In this document: piece by piece, positions 15,610-21,903 of the stretch | Numbering within the stretch: the stretch's first letter is position 1 | How the letters are laid out: each line of letters begins with the position of its first letter | Assembly: GCA_946886405.1 (NCBI GenBank) | Contig: CAMPIO010000058.1 | Span: 1-21,903 of the forward strand | Direction of reading: 5' to 3' | DNA from: an uncultured Pseudoxanthomonas sp. | GTDB lineage: Bacteria > Pseudomonadota > Gammaproteobacteria > Xanthomonadales > Xanthomonadaceae | Length of the DNA stretch: 21,903 bases | The notes under the pieces: generated by a model | The model's database searches: none | Told to the model about the DNA's origin: nothing | What the model saw: the letters and a program-made list of their open reading frames with translations, nothing else | Program-made: the position numbers and the translations under genes

Positions 15610-16734
15610 ATGAGTATCGAACGTTCTTCTCCCGATGCGTTCCGTCGGCGGCTGCTCGGTGCGCTCGGCGCGGCAGGCATGGCCGGGGTGTTGCCCCGGG
15701 TGCACGCAAAGGCAGCGCGTCCGCTGGGCGTCGCCCTGGTCGGCCTTGGCTACTACAGCCGCGACCTGCTGGCGCCGGCGCTGCGGATGACGAAGCAGTG
15801 CCGGCTGGCCGGCATCGTGACCGGCACGCCGGCCAAGGCGGAGGAATGGCAGCGCCGCTACGCCATCCCCGACCGCAACGTGTACGACTACGCGGGTTTC
15901 GACCGCATCGCCGACAACCCCGATATCGACGTGGTCTATGTCGTGTTGCCCAACCATCTGCACAAGCCGTTCACCCTGCGTGCCGCAGCGGCCGGCAAGC
16001 ACGTCTGGTGCGAGAAGCCGATGGCGATGGATGCGGAAGAGGGCCGCGCGATGATCGATGCGTGCCGCCACCAGCGCGTGCAACTGGCGATCGGTTACCG
16101 CATGCAGCACGAACCCAATACGCAGGCCGTCATGGCACTGGCGAAGACCCGGCCGTTCGGCCGCCTGCAGCGCATCCGCGCCGAAGCGGGGTTCCGTGGT
16201 TTCGACGATGCGAACGGCGATCCGTGGCGGCTGGACCCGGCTCGCGGCGGCGGCGCGATGTACGACATGGGCGTGTATGCGCTCAACGCCGCGCGCTACA
16301 CCACCGGCGCCGAGCCGTTCGCGGTCACCGCTACGTCGTCGGTGCAACGGCCGGAGGTTTTTCGCGGCGTCGACGAGACGATGCGCTTTCAGCTGGAATT
16401 CCCGGATGGTGTCATCGCCGATGGCGAAACCAGTTTCGGCCGCAACCTCAACCGACTGCGCGCCGAGTGCGAGAACGGCTGGTACGAGTTGTCGCCGTTC
16501 CAGGCTTACGAGGGCGTACGTGGTGAGGCCAGCGACGGCCGCCTTTTCGATGTCGCGATCGGGGCCACGCCCGCACAGCAGGCGAGGCAGATGGATGCCG
16601 ATGCGCTGGCCATCCTGGAGCGGCGTGCGCCGCGGGTTCCCGGTGAGGAAGGCTGGCGCGACATGCTGGCGCTGGATGCGATCTTCGCGTCCGCGCGCGC
16701 GGGTGGCAAGCGGATGGAGATCGCCGCAGGTTGA
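15610..16734 (+). CDS. Gfo/Idh/MocA oxidoreductase, exported, glucose-fructose oxidoreductase-like
   Basis: A 374-residue NAD(P)-dependent sugar oxidoreductase. The N-terminus carries a twin-arginine signal (FRRRLLG at 11-17, hydrophobic stretch, likely cleavage after VHA at 33), so it is exported folded with bound cofactor. The Rossmann fold follows (VALVGLGYYSRDLLAPAL), then VYDYAGFDRIADNPDIDVVYVVLPN, the catalytic CEKPMAM (K136), IGYRMQHEP and GGGAMYDMGVYALNAARY (Y223). This pattern matches Zymomonas glucose-fructose oxidoreductase, which makes gluconolactone and sorbitol in the periplasm, better than cytoplasmic Idh enzymes. It lies 58 bases after the ubiquinone pair and ends convergent with the next gene, six bases apart. 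A gluconolactonase-like lipoprotein is encoded one gene away. Substrate is inferred. Confidence 0.88.
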   Translation: MSIERSSPDAFRRRLLGALGAAGMAGVLPRVHAKAARPLGVALVGLGYYSRDLLAPALRMTKQCRLAGIVTGTPAKAEEWQRRYAIPDRNVYDYAGFDRIADNPDIDVVYVVLPNHLHKPFTLRAAAAGKHVWCEKPMAMDAEEGRAMIDACRHQRVQLAIGYRMQHEPNTQAVMALAKTRPFGRLQRIRAEAGFRGFDDANGDPWRLDPARGGGAMYDMGVYALNAARYTTGAEPFAVTATSSVQRPEVFRGVDETMRFQLEFPDGVIADGETSFGRNLNRLRAECENGWYELSPFQAYEGVRGEASDGRLFDVAIGATPAQQARQMDADALAILERRAPRVPGEEGWRDMLALDAIFASARAGGKRMEIAAG

Positions 16735-16740
16735 GTTCGA

Positions 16741-17463
16741 TCAGCTCGGAATGAACGGGAACACGATCTTCAGCAATCCCTTCAGGCCGCCTTCGGCGGT
16801 GCTGGCCACGGCCTTGGCACCCAGGCTGTTGAGCGCATTGCGCGCGTCCTGCCAACGCAGCTTGGTGACGTCCTTCTTGAGCAGGTCCGCGACTTCTTCC
16901 GAGGTGGGCGTCAGCGCTTTCAATGCTGCGGAGACCGCAACCGGATCCGGCTGCAGGTAACCCCAGCGCTCCGCGATGGCCAGCAGCGTATCGAAGCGCA
17001 CGGCCACGACCTCGCGATTGCGTTCGTAGACCGGCAGTGCACCGACGTCGAGAATGGCCTGTTCGAACTGCTGGTGGTCGTCGGGATGCTCCACGCGGAT
17101 GGCGAGGAATCCGTCCTTGCGACTGCGCTCGCTGACATGCTTCGCGCCCGACTTCAGATTCGCGTCGGTCAGCGCGCTGGCGACGATGCGCTGCAGCGCG
17201 GCGTCGCGTTCTTCCGGCACCAGCGCGCGCCAGCGCGCGTAACCATCGCGGCGCAGCGCCTTGATCTTGGCCGGCGTGACCCGCAGCTTGCCGGCGACGG
17301 TGAAATTGGATTCGTCACGGCCGATGGCGCCGTCGCGTTCCAGCAGCACGAAGATCAGCAGCTCCAGGTCGCGCTTGGTCAGCGACTGGAAGCCCTGCAG
17401 CAGGGTCAGGCGCAGGAACTCGGTGCCGAAACCGGCAGGATCCTTGAGTTCGATGGGCAGCAT
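16741..17463 (-). CDS. Unrecognised 240-residue protein with a possible N-terminal helix-turn-helix
   Basis: I do not recognise this family. The protein is soluble: no signal peptide and no clear membrane helix, although it ends in a hydrophobic tail (LLKIVFPFIPS). Residues 27-45 (SLTKRDLELLIFVLLERDG) and 54-76 (FTVAGKLRVTPAKIKALRRD) look like a helical, winged-helix-like module: a helix, an acidic loop, then a helix-turn-helix pattern followed by basic residues. The middle (105-170) is mixed alpha/beta with many charges; 185-222 is again helical. ATG 17463 was chosen over an upstream start at 17505 because it follows GGAG at a usable distance. It ends six bases from the convergent oxidoreductase gene. 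DNA binding is inference; base composition is like the neighbours. Confidence 0.8.
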   Translation of the reverse strand: MLPIELKDPAGFGTEFLRLTLLQGFQSLTKRDLELLIFVLLERDGAIGRDESNFTVAGKLRVTPAKIKALRRDGYARWRALVPEERDAALQRIVASALTDANLKSGAKHVSERSRKDGFLAIRVEHPDDHQQFEQAILDVGALPVYERNREVVAVRFDTLLAIAERWGYLQPDPVAVSAALKALTPTSEEVADLLKKDVTKLRWQDARNALNSLGAKAVASTAEGGLKGLLKIVFPFIPS

Positions 17464-17535
17464 GGTCGGTCTCCGTGTCAGGGAAGCATCTTGCCACGCG
17501 GGCATGTCACCGCCTGAGACCGCAGCGGAACCCTG

Positions 17536-18465
17536 TCACAGCCCGGTTTCGCGACCGGGAAACTCGGCGCGGAAGGCTTCGATCGCGCCGCGGTCCTGCA
17601 GGGTGACGTAGAGCGTGCGTCCGTCGGGGCCGCCGAACGCCACGTTGGTCGGCTTCTGTCCCTTGAGCTTCACTTCGCGCAGCAACTCGCCTTGCGGCGA
17701 TACCACCGCGACCGTACCGGCCCCGTAACGCGCGATGTACAGATTGCCCACGCTGTCCGTGCGCATGCCATCGAGGCCGTGGTCCGGGAATGCGATCAAC
17801 AGACGCTTGCCGGAGATCCCGCCGCTGCCGTCCAGGTCATAGGCCCATACGCGGCGCTGCACGCTCTCGTTGACGTACAGCACGTCGCCCTTCGGCCCGA
17901 CTTCCACGCCATTGGTGGTGCCCATGCCCGTTTCCAGCAGCGTCGCCTTGCCGTCGGGCAGGATGCGCCACAGCTGGCCGGTACCCCCGCGCCAATCCGG
18001 ATCGCTGGCATAGAACATGCCATTGGGCGCGAACGCGATGTCGTTGGGCTGGTACGCGCCCGGAAGCGTGGCGAACACGCCCACCGAGCGGTCGCGCGGA
18101 TCGATGCGCAGGATCTGGTGGCCGGTGTAGTCGGCCACGTACATGAAGCCGTCCGCATCGAAGCGGATGCCGTTGCCGGTGCTGCCCTCCGGCAAGGTCA
18201 CGAACAGCGCCGCGCGGCCCTTGCCACTGTCATCGAAGGTCACCCGCCCGATGGTGCCGTCGCGACCCAAGCTCACGGCGTACAGCGCGCCATCGGGGCC
18301 GACCGCCGGCCCCTCGATGCCTGCGCTGAAGACGCCGTCGCCGACCACGTCGCGGGCGACATGCAGGTTTTCGGTCGACGCAGTGCGCGCGGTGTCGCCG
18401 GTGTGGACGCAGCCCGCAAGTGTGGCGGCCAGGGACAGCGTCGTGATGCACTTCAACAGCGTCAT
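17536..18465 (-). CDS. SMP-30/gluconolactonase-like lipoprotein
   Basis: A 309-residue six-bladed beta-propeller of the SMP-30/gluconolactonase/LRE family with a lipoprotein signal (lipobox LAGC, C19), so it is anchored facing the periplasm. Likely metal ligands of the family are present in order: E51 (GIEGPAVGPDG), N141 (QPNDIAFAPNG), N185 (GTTNGVEVGPKG) and D232 (LDGMRTDSVGNLYIA). Repeated NG-DxxG-LYVAD patterns mark the blades. It probably hydrolyses a sugar lactone, but the family also includes other esterases and strictosidine-synthase-like proteins. The ATG has a strong GAGGGG site. It lies 40 bases after rlmM in the same direction. Its closeness to an exported glucose-fructose-oxidoreductase-like gene suggests gluconolactone as substrate. 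Confidence 0.88.
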   Translation of the reverse strand: MTLLKCITTLSLAATLAGCVHTGDTARTASTENLHVARDVVGDGVFSAGIEGPAVGPDGALYAVSLGRDGTIGRVTFDDSGKGRAALFVTLPEGSTGNGIRFDADGFMYVADYTGHQILRIDPRDRSVGVFATLPGAYQPNDIAFAPNGMFYASDPDWRGGTGQLWRILPDGKATLLETGMGTTNGVEVGPKGDVLYVNESVQRRVWAYDLDGSGGISGKRLLIAFPDHGLDGMRTDSVGNLYIARYGAGTVAVVSPQGELLREVKLKGQKPTNVAFGGPDGRTLYVTLQDRGAIEAFRAEFPGRETGL

Positions 18466-18505
18466 CCGTTTCCCCTCGGGTGGCGTGTAGGCCGGTCTCC
18501 CCGGC

Positions 18506-19558
18506 TCAGCCGGGCGTGGCGAACACCGTGATCTCTTCGCGGTCGTGGTAGAGCTGACGCGCGCGCACCTCGAGCGGCCGACCGGACTGGTCCGCGAACA
18601 GGTCCAGGCACAGCTTGGTCTCGTCCCAGCGCTTCTTCATCGGCAGCTTCAGGTTGAACACCGCATGCCGGCACCAGCCTTCGCGGAACCATTGCGCCAT
18701 GCGTTCGGCGACCCGGCGCGGCTGTTCGACCATGTCGCAGACCATCCAGTCCAGCGGCTGCGTCGGTTTCCAGTGGAAGCCGTCCGCACGCAGATGTTCG
18801 ACCAGGCCGGTCGCCAGCACATGCTCGCGGAGTGGACCGTTGTCGACGCTGGTGACGCGCAGATGGTGGCGGGTCAGCACCCACGTCCAGCCGCCCGGAG
18901 CCGCTCCCAGGTCGGCGGCGGTCATGCCCGGCTTCAGCAGGGCCTCGCGCTGGCGCTCGTCGAGCAGCGACAGGAAGGCTTCTTCCAGCTTCAGCGCCGA
19001 GCGCGACGGCGCATCCGGCAGCAGCTTCAGGCGGGGGATGCCGAGCGCCCACGGCGCACTGTCGCGCGCATCGGCGACGCAGAGGAACAGATGATCGCCC
19101 TGCACGAACACCACGTGCAGGCGCGGCAGGCGCGCATCGTCCTTCTCGCTGAGGAAACTGGCCTTGCGCAGCGCCGGACGCAGCGCGTTGCCGAAACTGC
19201 GCGCCAGCCCGGCCAGCGGCTTGGCGCTGTCCGAATCCGGATGCTCCACCCACAGGTCGCCGTAACGTCCGCTGCCGGCCAGCGCGGCAAGCAGCGGCGT
19301 GATGCGGTCCTTCGGGTCGATGCCGCGCAGTTCGGCGAGTAGTCGCAGCTTCTGCCGGGCGAAGATCAGGTCGCGCCAGGGCAAGGCGCGATCCAGCGCT
19401 GCCGCCTCTTCGCAGACGAACGCGACGTAGCCATCGTTGCGCTGCGCGCGCGCATAGCCGCCGAACCCGGCCAGCGCGGCGCGCTCGGTCAGTTCGGCAG
19501 CAAGTTCGGGTTCGAATCCCTGGCGGCAATAAGCCAGCAGGCCGGTCGTCGATGACAT
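18506..19558 (-). CDS. rlmM: 23S rRNA (cytidine2498-2'-O)-methyltransferase
   Basis: A 350-residue SAM-dependent enzyme that methylates the ribose of C2498 in the peptidyl-transferase region of 23S rRNA. The layout fits RlmM: an N-terminal domain beginning LLAYCRQGFEPELAAEL, a THUMP-like region (about 75-165), then a Rossmann methyltransferase domain with PSRSALKLEEAF (184-195), the SAM motif DLGAAPGGWTW (216-226), DWMVCDMVEQP and FNLKLPMKKRW, the last giving the second catalytic lysine of the K-D-K-E set. ATG 19558 yields the expected length (E. coli 366). Upstream are 90 non-coding bases with a terminator hairpin and a possible -10 (TACTCT), so it may start its own transcript, followed by the SMP-30 gene. 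Confidence 0.95.
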   Translation of the reverse strand: MSSTTGLLAYCRQGFEPELAAELTERAALAGFGGYARAQRNDGYVAFVCEEAAALDRALPWRDLIFARQKLRLLAELRGIDPKDRITPLLAALAGSGRYGDLWVEHPDSDSAKPLAGLARSFGNALRPALRKASFLSEKDDARLPRLHVVFVQGDHLFLCVADARDSAPWALGIPRLKLLPDAPSRSALKLEEAFLSLLDERQREALLKPGMTAADLGAAPGGWTWVLTRHHLRVTSVDNGPLREHVLATGLVEHLRADGFHWKPTQPLDWMVCDMVEQPRRVAERMAQWFREGWCRHAVFNLKLPMKKRWDETKLCLDLFADQSGRPLEVRARQLYHDREEITVFATPG

Positions 19559-19604
19559 GGCACGGTCGCGTGAAGCGGATGGCTGCGGCTCCTGCCGCGA
19601 GGAC

Positions 19605-19610
19605 AGAGTA
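19605..19610 (-). promoter_or_regulatory. Possible -10 element upstream of rlmM
   Basis: On the - strand this reads TACTCT (TAnnnT pattern), about 46 bases before the rlmM ATG and directly after the hairpin that follows the deaminase gene. No clear -35 is present. Low confidence. Confidence 0.25.
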
Positions 19611-19612
19611 CA

Positions 19613-19639
19613 GGAGAAGCCGCGGGCGATGGCTTCTCC
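19613..19639 (-). terminator. Hairpin after the deaminase gene, possible intrinsic terminator
   Basis: GGAGAAGCC (19613-19621) and GGCTTCTCC (19631-19639) form a perfect nine-base stem with a nine-base loop, starting ten bases beyond the deaminase stop. On the - strand the stem is followed by TGTACTCTGTCC, which is only mildly T-rich, so termination may be inefficient. Confidence 0.5.
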
Positions 19640-19648
19640 GTGCGTCGC

Positions 19649-20209
19649 TCAGTATTTGTCGCCACCCGACTCGCCGTACTGCTTGAGCACCGCACGCGCG
19701 TCGTCCCGGCACAGGTCGCGCACGACCTCGATGCCGCGCTTGTTGAGCTCGCCCACCCAGTCCGCCGGCAGCGGGCCTTCGTCGAACTCGGTCAGTTCCA
19801 TCACGTCTTCGGCGCGCGCGCCGATCAGCAGGCGGTCGATACCGGCCCATACCGTCGCGCCGTAGCACTGGCAGCACGGCTGCGAGGAGGTGGCCAGCAC
19901 CACCGGTGCGATGCGGTCGTTGAGGCGCGGGGTCTGCAGGCGCTGCTGCGCCAGCATGTAGGCCATGTTCTCGGCATGCGCCAGCGAGCAGGTGTGCGGC
20001 ATCACGCGATTCACGCCGAAGGCGATGACGCGGTGGTCCGGGCCGAATACGACGGCGCCGAACGGTCCGCCGGTGTTGGCGTCCACGTTGCGGCGCGACA
20101 GGTCGATGGCCAGCGCGACTTTGTCCTCGTCGCTCGCGAACGTCGCGGCGGGATCGAGAAGGTCGTGGGTCCAGGCGGGCAGGGTGAGATGGATCTGTTG
20201 GTAGAGCAT
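19649..20209 (-). CDS. CMP/dCMP-type zinc-dependent nucleoside/nucleobase deaminase
   Basis: A 186-residue enzyme of the cytidine deaminase-like superfamily. The zinc and proton-shuttle motif HAE (H78, E80) and the second motif P-C-x-x-C (residues 111-115, PCCQC; C112 and C115) are intact. The preceding NTGGPFGAVVFGP and following GATVWAGIDRLLIGA place it in the guanine deaminase/TadA branch. The glycine-rich GGPFGAV and the C-terminal segment resemble GuaD more than tRNA adenosine deaminase, but the roughly 30-residue N-terminal extension and a long C-terminal part differ from both, so the substrate is open. The ATG overlaps the stop of the upstream lipoprotein gene by one base (TGATG). A hairpin follows the stop. 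Confidence 0.88.
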   Translation of the reverse strand: MLYQQIHLTLPAWTHDLLDPAATFASDEDKVALAIDLSRRNVDANTGGPFGAVVFGPDHRVIAFGVNRVMPHTCSLAHAENMAYMLAQQRLQTPRLNDRIAPVVLATSSQPCCQCYGATVWAGIDRLLIGARAEDVMELTEFDEGPLPADWVGELNKRGIEVVRDLCRDDARAVLKQYGESGGDKY

Positions 20210-20628
20210 CAACGTGCAGGCAGTTTCGAGGAAGAGGAATCGGATTCGCAGCGGCCGCTGACGCACTGGCACGCGGTCACGTCGGCGAAGCCGCAGACGC
20301 CCATGCGACCGCTGGCCGCGCACTGCGCTTTCACGCCTTGCGGATCGGTCGGACTGTTCTTGTTGACGCACGCCGGCATCGTGCCGCAGCAGTTGCCCAC
20401 GTCCTTCACCGCACAGTCCGCGCTGGTCTTGCAGGCGTAGTCGACGGTGATCGCGCCAGCTTCGCGTGGAGGCAGGTTCCCGCCCGTCTGCTTCGGGGCC
20501 GGTGTCGCTGCGGGCGGCGGGTCGGTCGCCACGTCATCCGAAGAGGCCGGTGCCGCGCAGCCCGCCATGGCGAGCAGGAACAGGCCGGACAGCAGGGCAG
20601 GCAACAGGCGCGGCGCGATGCGGGACAT
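20209..20628 (-). CDS. Small cysteine-rich lipoprotein of unknown function
   Basis: A 139-residue predicted lipoprotein: signal MSRIAPRLL..., lipobox MAGC with C24, then a Pro/Ala/Asp-rich linker (25-58) and a compact domain (60-128) with ten cysteines at 66, 72, 80, 81, 87, 103, 112, 120, 122 and 127. An even number in such a spacing suggests five disulfides made in the periplasm. The stretch DCAVKDVGNCCG followed by PACVN looks like a conserved unknown family that I remember from other proteobacteria, but I cannot name it. It ends in a serine-rich tail. GGAG at a good distance supports ATG 20628. Translation is coupled to the downstream deaminase (TGATG). The function is unknown. Confidence 0.85.
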   Translation of the reverse strand: MSRIAPRLLPALLSGLFLLAMAGCAAPASSDDVATDPPPAATPAPKQTGGNLPPREAGAITVDYACKTSADCAVKDVGNCCGTMPACVNKNSPTDPQGVKAQCAASGRMGVCGFADVTACQCVSGRCESDSSSSKLPAR

Positions 20629-20666
20629 GGCGGACTCCTTCCTCGGTGGTGGTGTGCCGCCAGCCT

Positions 20667-20698
20667 GCCTTTCGCCACCTCAAGAAGCGGTGAAAGGC
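20667..20698 (-). terminator. Weak hairpin after glnS
   Basis: GCCTTTC (20667-20673) and GAAAGGC (20692-20698) can pair into a seven-base stem with an 18-base loop, beginning eight bases past the glnS stop. No T-run follows on the - strand, so it may be a processing or Rho-related site rather than an intrinsic terminator. Confidence 0.3.
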
Positions 20699-20705
20699 GC
20701 CGGCA

Positions 20706-21903
20706 TCAGGCCTTGGTGGCCCAGGTGTCGCGCAGGGTCACGCTGCGATTGAACACGGGACGTTCCGGCGTGTGGTCGTAGCGGTCAGTGACGAAATAAC
20801 CCGTGCGCTCGAACTGGAACGACTGCTCGGGCGCTGCACTCGCCGCTGCCGGTTCGACATAGCCGGTCACCGTGCGGCGTGATTCCGGGTTCATGTAGTC
20901 GCGGTAGGTCTTGCCCTCCGACTCATCGTCCGGATTGGCGACGGTGAACAGACGGTCGTACAGGCGGATCTCGGCGACCATCGCGTGCTTCGCGCTGACC
21001 CAGTGGATGGTGCCCTTGATCTTGCGCTCCGCACCGGCCATGCCGGGGCGCGATTCCGGGTCCAGCCAGCCGCGCAACTCGACGATCTCGCCGGTGTCGT
21101 TCTTGATCACTTCGTCGCAGCGCACGATACCGGCGCCGCGCAGGCGTACTTCACCACCGGTGGTCAGGCGCTTGAAGCCCTTCGGCGGCACTTCCTCGAA
21201 GTCCTCGCGCTCGATCCACAGCTCGCGCGAGAACGGCACGCTGCGCTGGCCGAACGATTCGTCCTTCGGGTGGTTGGAGAACGTCAGCGTTTCCTCGTGG
21301 CCTTCCGGCAGGTTCGCCAGTACCAGCTTCACCGGGTCGATCACGCCCATGCGGCGCGGCGCGGCGGCATCCAGGTCTTCGCGTAGCGCGCCTTCCAGGA
21401 TCGAGATGTCCAGCAGCGAGTTCTGCTTGCTGATGCCCACGCGGTCCACCATCAGGCGCAGCGCGGCCGGCGTGTAGCCGCGACGGCGGATGCCCTGCAG
21501 GGTCGGCATGCGCGGGTCGTCCCAGCCGTCGACGAGCTTGTCTTCCACCATCGCGAGCAGCTTGCGCTTGCTCATCACCAGGTAGTTGAAATTCAGGCGC
21601 GAGAACTCGATCTGGCGCGGTTTGCTCGCTTCCTTCGGCAGGCCCTTGGCCAGCAGCGGCGCGATCAAGTCGGGCGAGTTGGCCAGGTCCACCTTGTCCA
21701 CACACCAGTCGTACAGCGGCCGGTGGTCTTCGAACTCCAGCGTGCACAGCGAGTGGGTGATGCCTTCCACCGCATCGCTCAGCGAGTGCGCGTAGTCGTA
21801 CATCGGATAGATCGGCCAGTCGTTGCCGGTGTTCTGGTGCTCGACGTGCTTGATGCGGTACAGCGCGGGGTCGCGCAGGTTGATGTTGCCGCTGGCCATG
21901 TCG
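20706..21903 (-). CDS. glnS: Glutaminyl-tRNA synthetase, C-terminal part (gene runs off the right edge)
   Basis: About 399 residues of the cytoplasmic enzyme that charges tRNA-Gln. The N-terminal half of the catalytic domain, including the HIGH motif, lies outside the window; the codon before the first in-frame Met is Asp, as in the family stretch ...DMAS. Visible are IYPMYDYAHSLSDAVEGITHSLCTLEF, the KMSKS-equivalent VMSKRKL, GWDDPRMPTLQGIRRRGYT, REDLDAAAPRRMGVIDPVKL, and the two anticodon-binding beta barrels ending FNRSVTLRDTWA. Compared with E. coli GlnS from memory, about 18 extra residues sit between LYDW and PRQIEFSRLN; xanthomonad GlnS appears to share this. The frame is open to the edge with no sign of damage. 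Confidence 0.96.
   Translation of the reverse strand, partial: DMASGNINLRDPALYRIKHVEHQNTGNDWPIYPMYDYAHSLSDAVEGITHSLCTLEFEDHRPLYDWCVDKVDLANSPDLIAPLLAKGLPKEASKPRQIEFSRLNFNYLVMSKRKLLAMVEDKLVDGWDDPRMPTLQGIRRRGYTPAALRLMVDRVGISKQNSLLDISILEGALREDLDAAAPRRMGVIDPVKLVLANLPEGHEETLTFSNHPKDESFGQRSVPFSRELWIEREDFEEVPPKGFKRLTTGGEVRLRGAGIVRCDEVIKNDTGEIVELRGWLDPESRPGMAGAERKIKGTIHWVSAKHAMVAEIRLYDRLFTVANPDDESEGKTYRDYMNPESRRTVTGYVEPAAASAAPEQSFQFERTGYFVTDRYDHTPERPVFNRSVTLRDTWATKA

Noticed and set aside
18462..19877. Long - strand frame overlapping rlmM
   Set aside because: Alternative frame of rlmM and the deaminase; Arg/Ala-rich, no domain.
1..21903. CRISPR arrays, tRNA or rRNA genes, IS elements, prophage or toxin-antitoxin genes
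   Set aside because: None seen on either strand; the only repeats are the two short palindromic intergenic families.

Overview
The window is a GC-rich chromosomal segment with the gene order and protein sequences of a gammaproteobacterium of the order Xanthomonadales (Xanthomonas, Stenotrophomonas, Pseudoxanthomonas or Lysobacter relatives). The basis is recall: LptD, ApaH, PdxA, BtuM, GlnS and UbiH all read like xanthomonad versions, and the lptD-surA-pdxA-rsmA-apaG-apaH order is a known gammaproteobacterial operon. The genus cannot be fixed from the sequence alone. Coding density is high, many start codons are GTG, and neighbouring genes often overlap by 1-4 bases. No prophage, insertion sequence, tRNA, rRNA or CRISPR is visible. 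It looks like core genome. Layout on the + strand from the left: the last codons of one TPM-domain gene and a complete second TPM-domain gene (1-509), then lgt-thyA-folA (594-2775), which supply lipoprotein lipidation, dTMP and tetrahydrofolate. A composite palindromic repeat (2786-2875) fills the convergent gap. On the - strand, read from right to left (10564 to 2938), lies a tightly packed operon: lptD (LPS export to the outer membrane), surA (periplasmic chaperone for outer membrane proteins), pdxA (vitamin B6), rsmA (16S rRNA dimethylation), apaG, apaH (Ap4A hydrolase) and a DUF1287-type lipoprotein as its last gene. Still on the - strand, a histone-deacetylase-like amidohydrolase (10690-11598) is separated by a decayed tandem, hairpin-forming repeat (11714-11881) from a two-gene vitamin B12 unit (11882-13061): a BtuM-like six-helix membrane protein and a PduO-type cobalamin adenosyltransferase. 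Divergent from this on the + strand are two FAD hydroxylases of ubiquinone biosynthesis, ubiH and a UbiI/UbiF-like partner (13159-15551), then a Tat-exported glucose-fructose-oxidoreductase-like enzyme (15610-16734). The rest is on the - strand: an unrecognised 240-residue protein, an SMP-30/gluconolactonase-like lipoprotein, rlmM, a CMP/guanine-type deaminase, a ten-cysteine lipoprotein, and the 3' two thirds or so of glnS, which runs off the right edge. Most of the window is well-known housekeeping. I found no clear previously undescribed system. The best leads are the possible exported sugar oxidoreductase/lactonase pair, the BtuM/adenosyltransferase pair with a short leader and no riboswitch, the unrecognised protein at 16741-17463, the ten-cysteine lipoprotein coupled to a deaminase, and two families of palindromic repeats.
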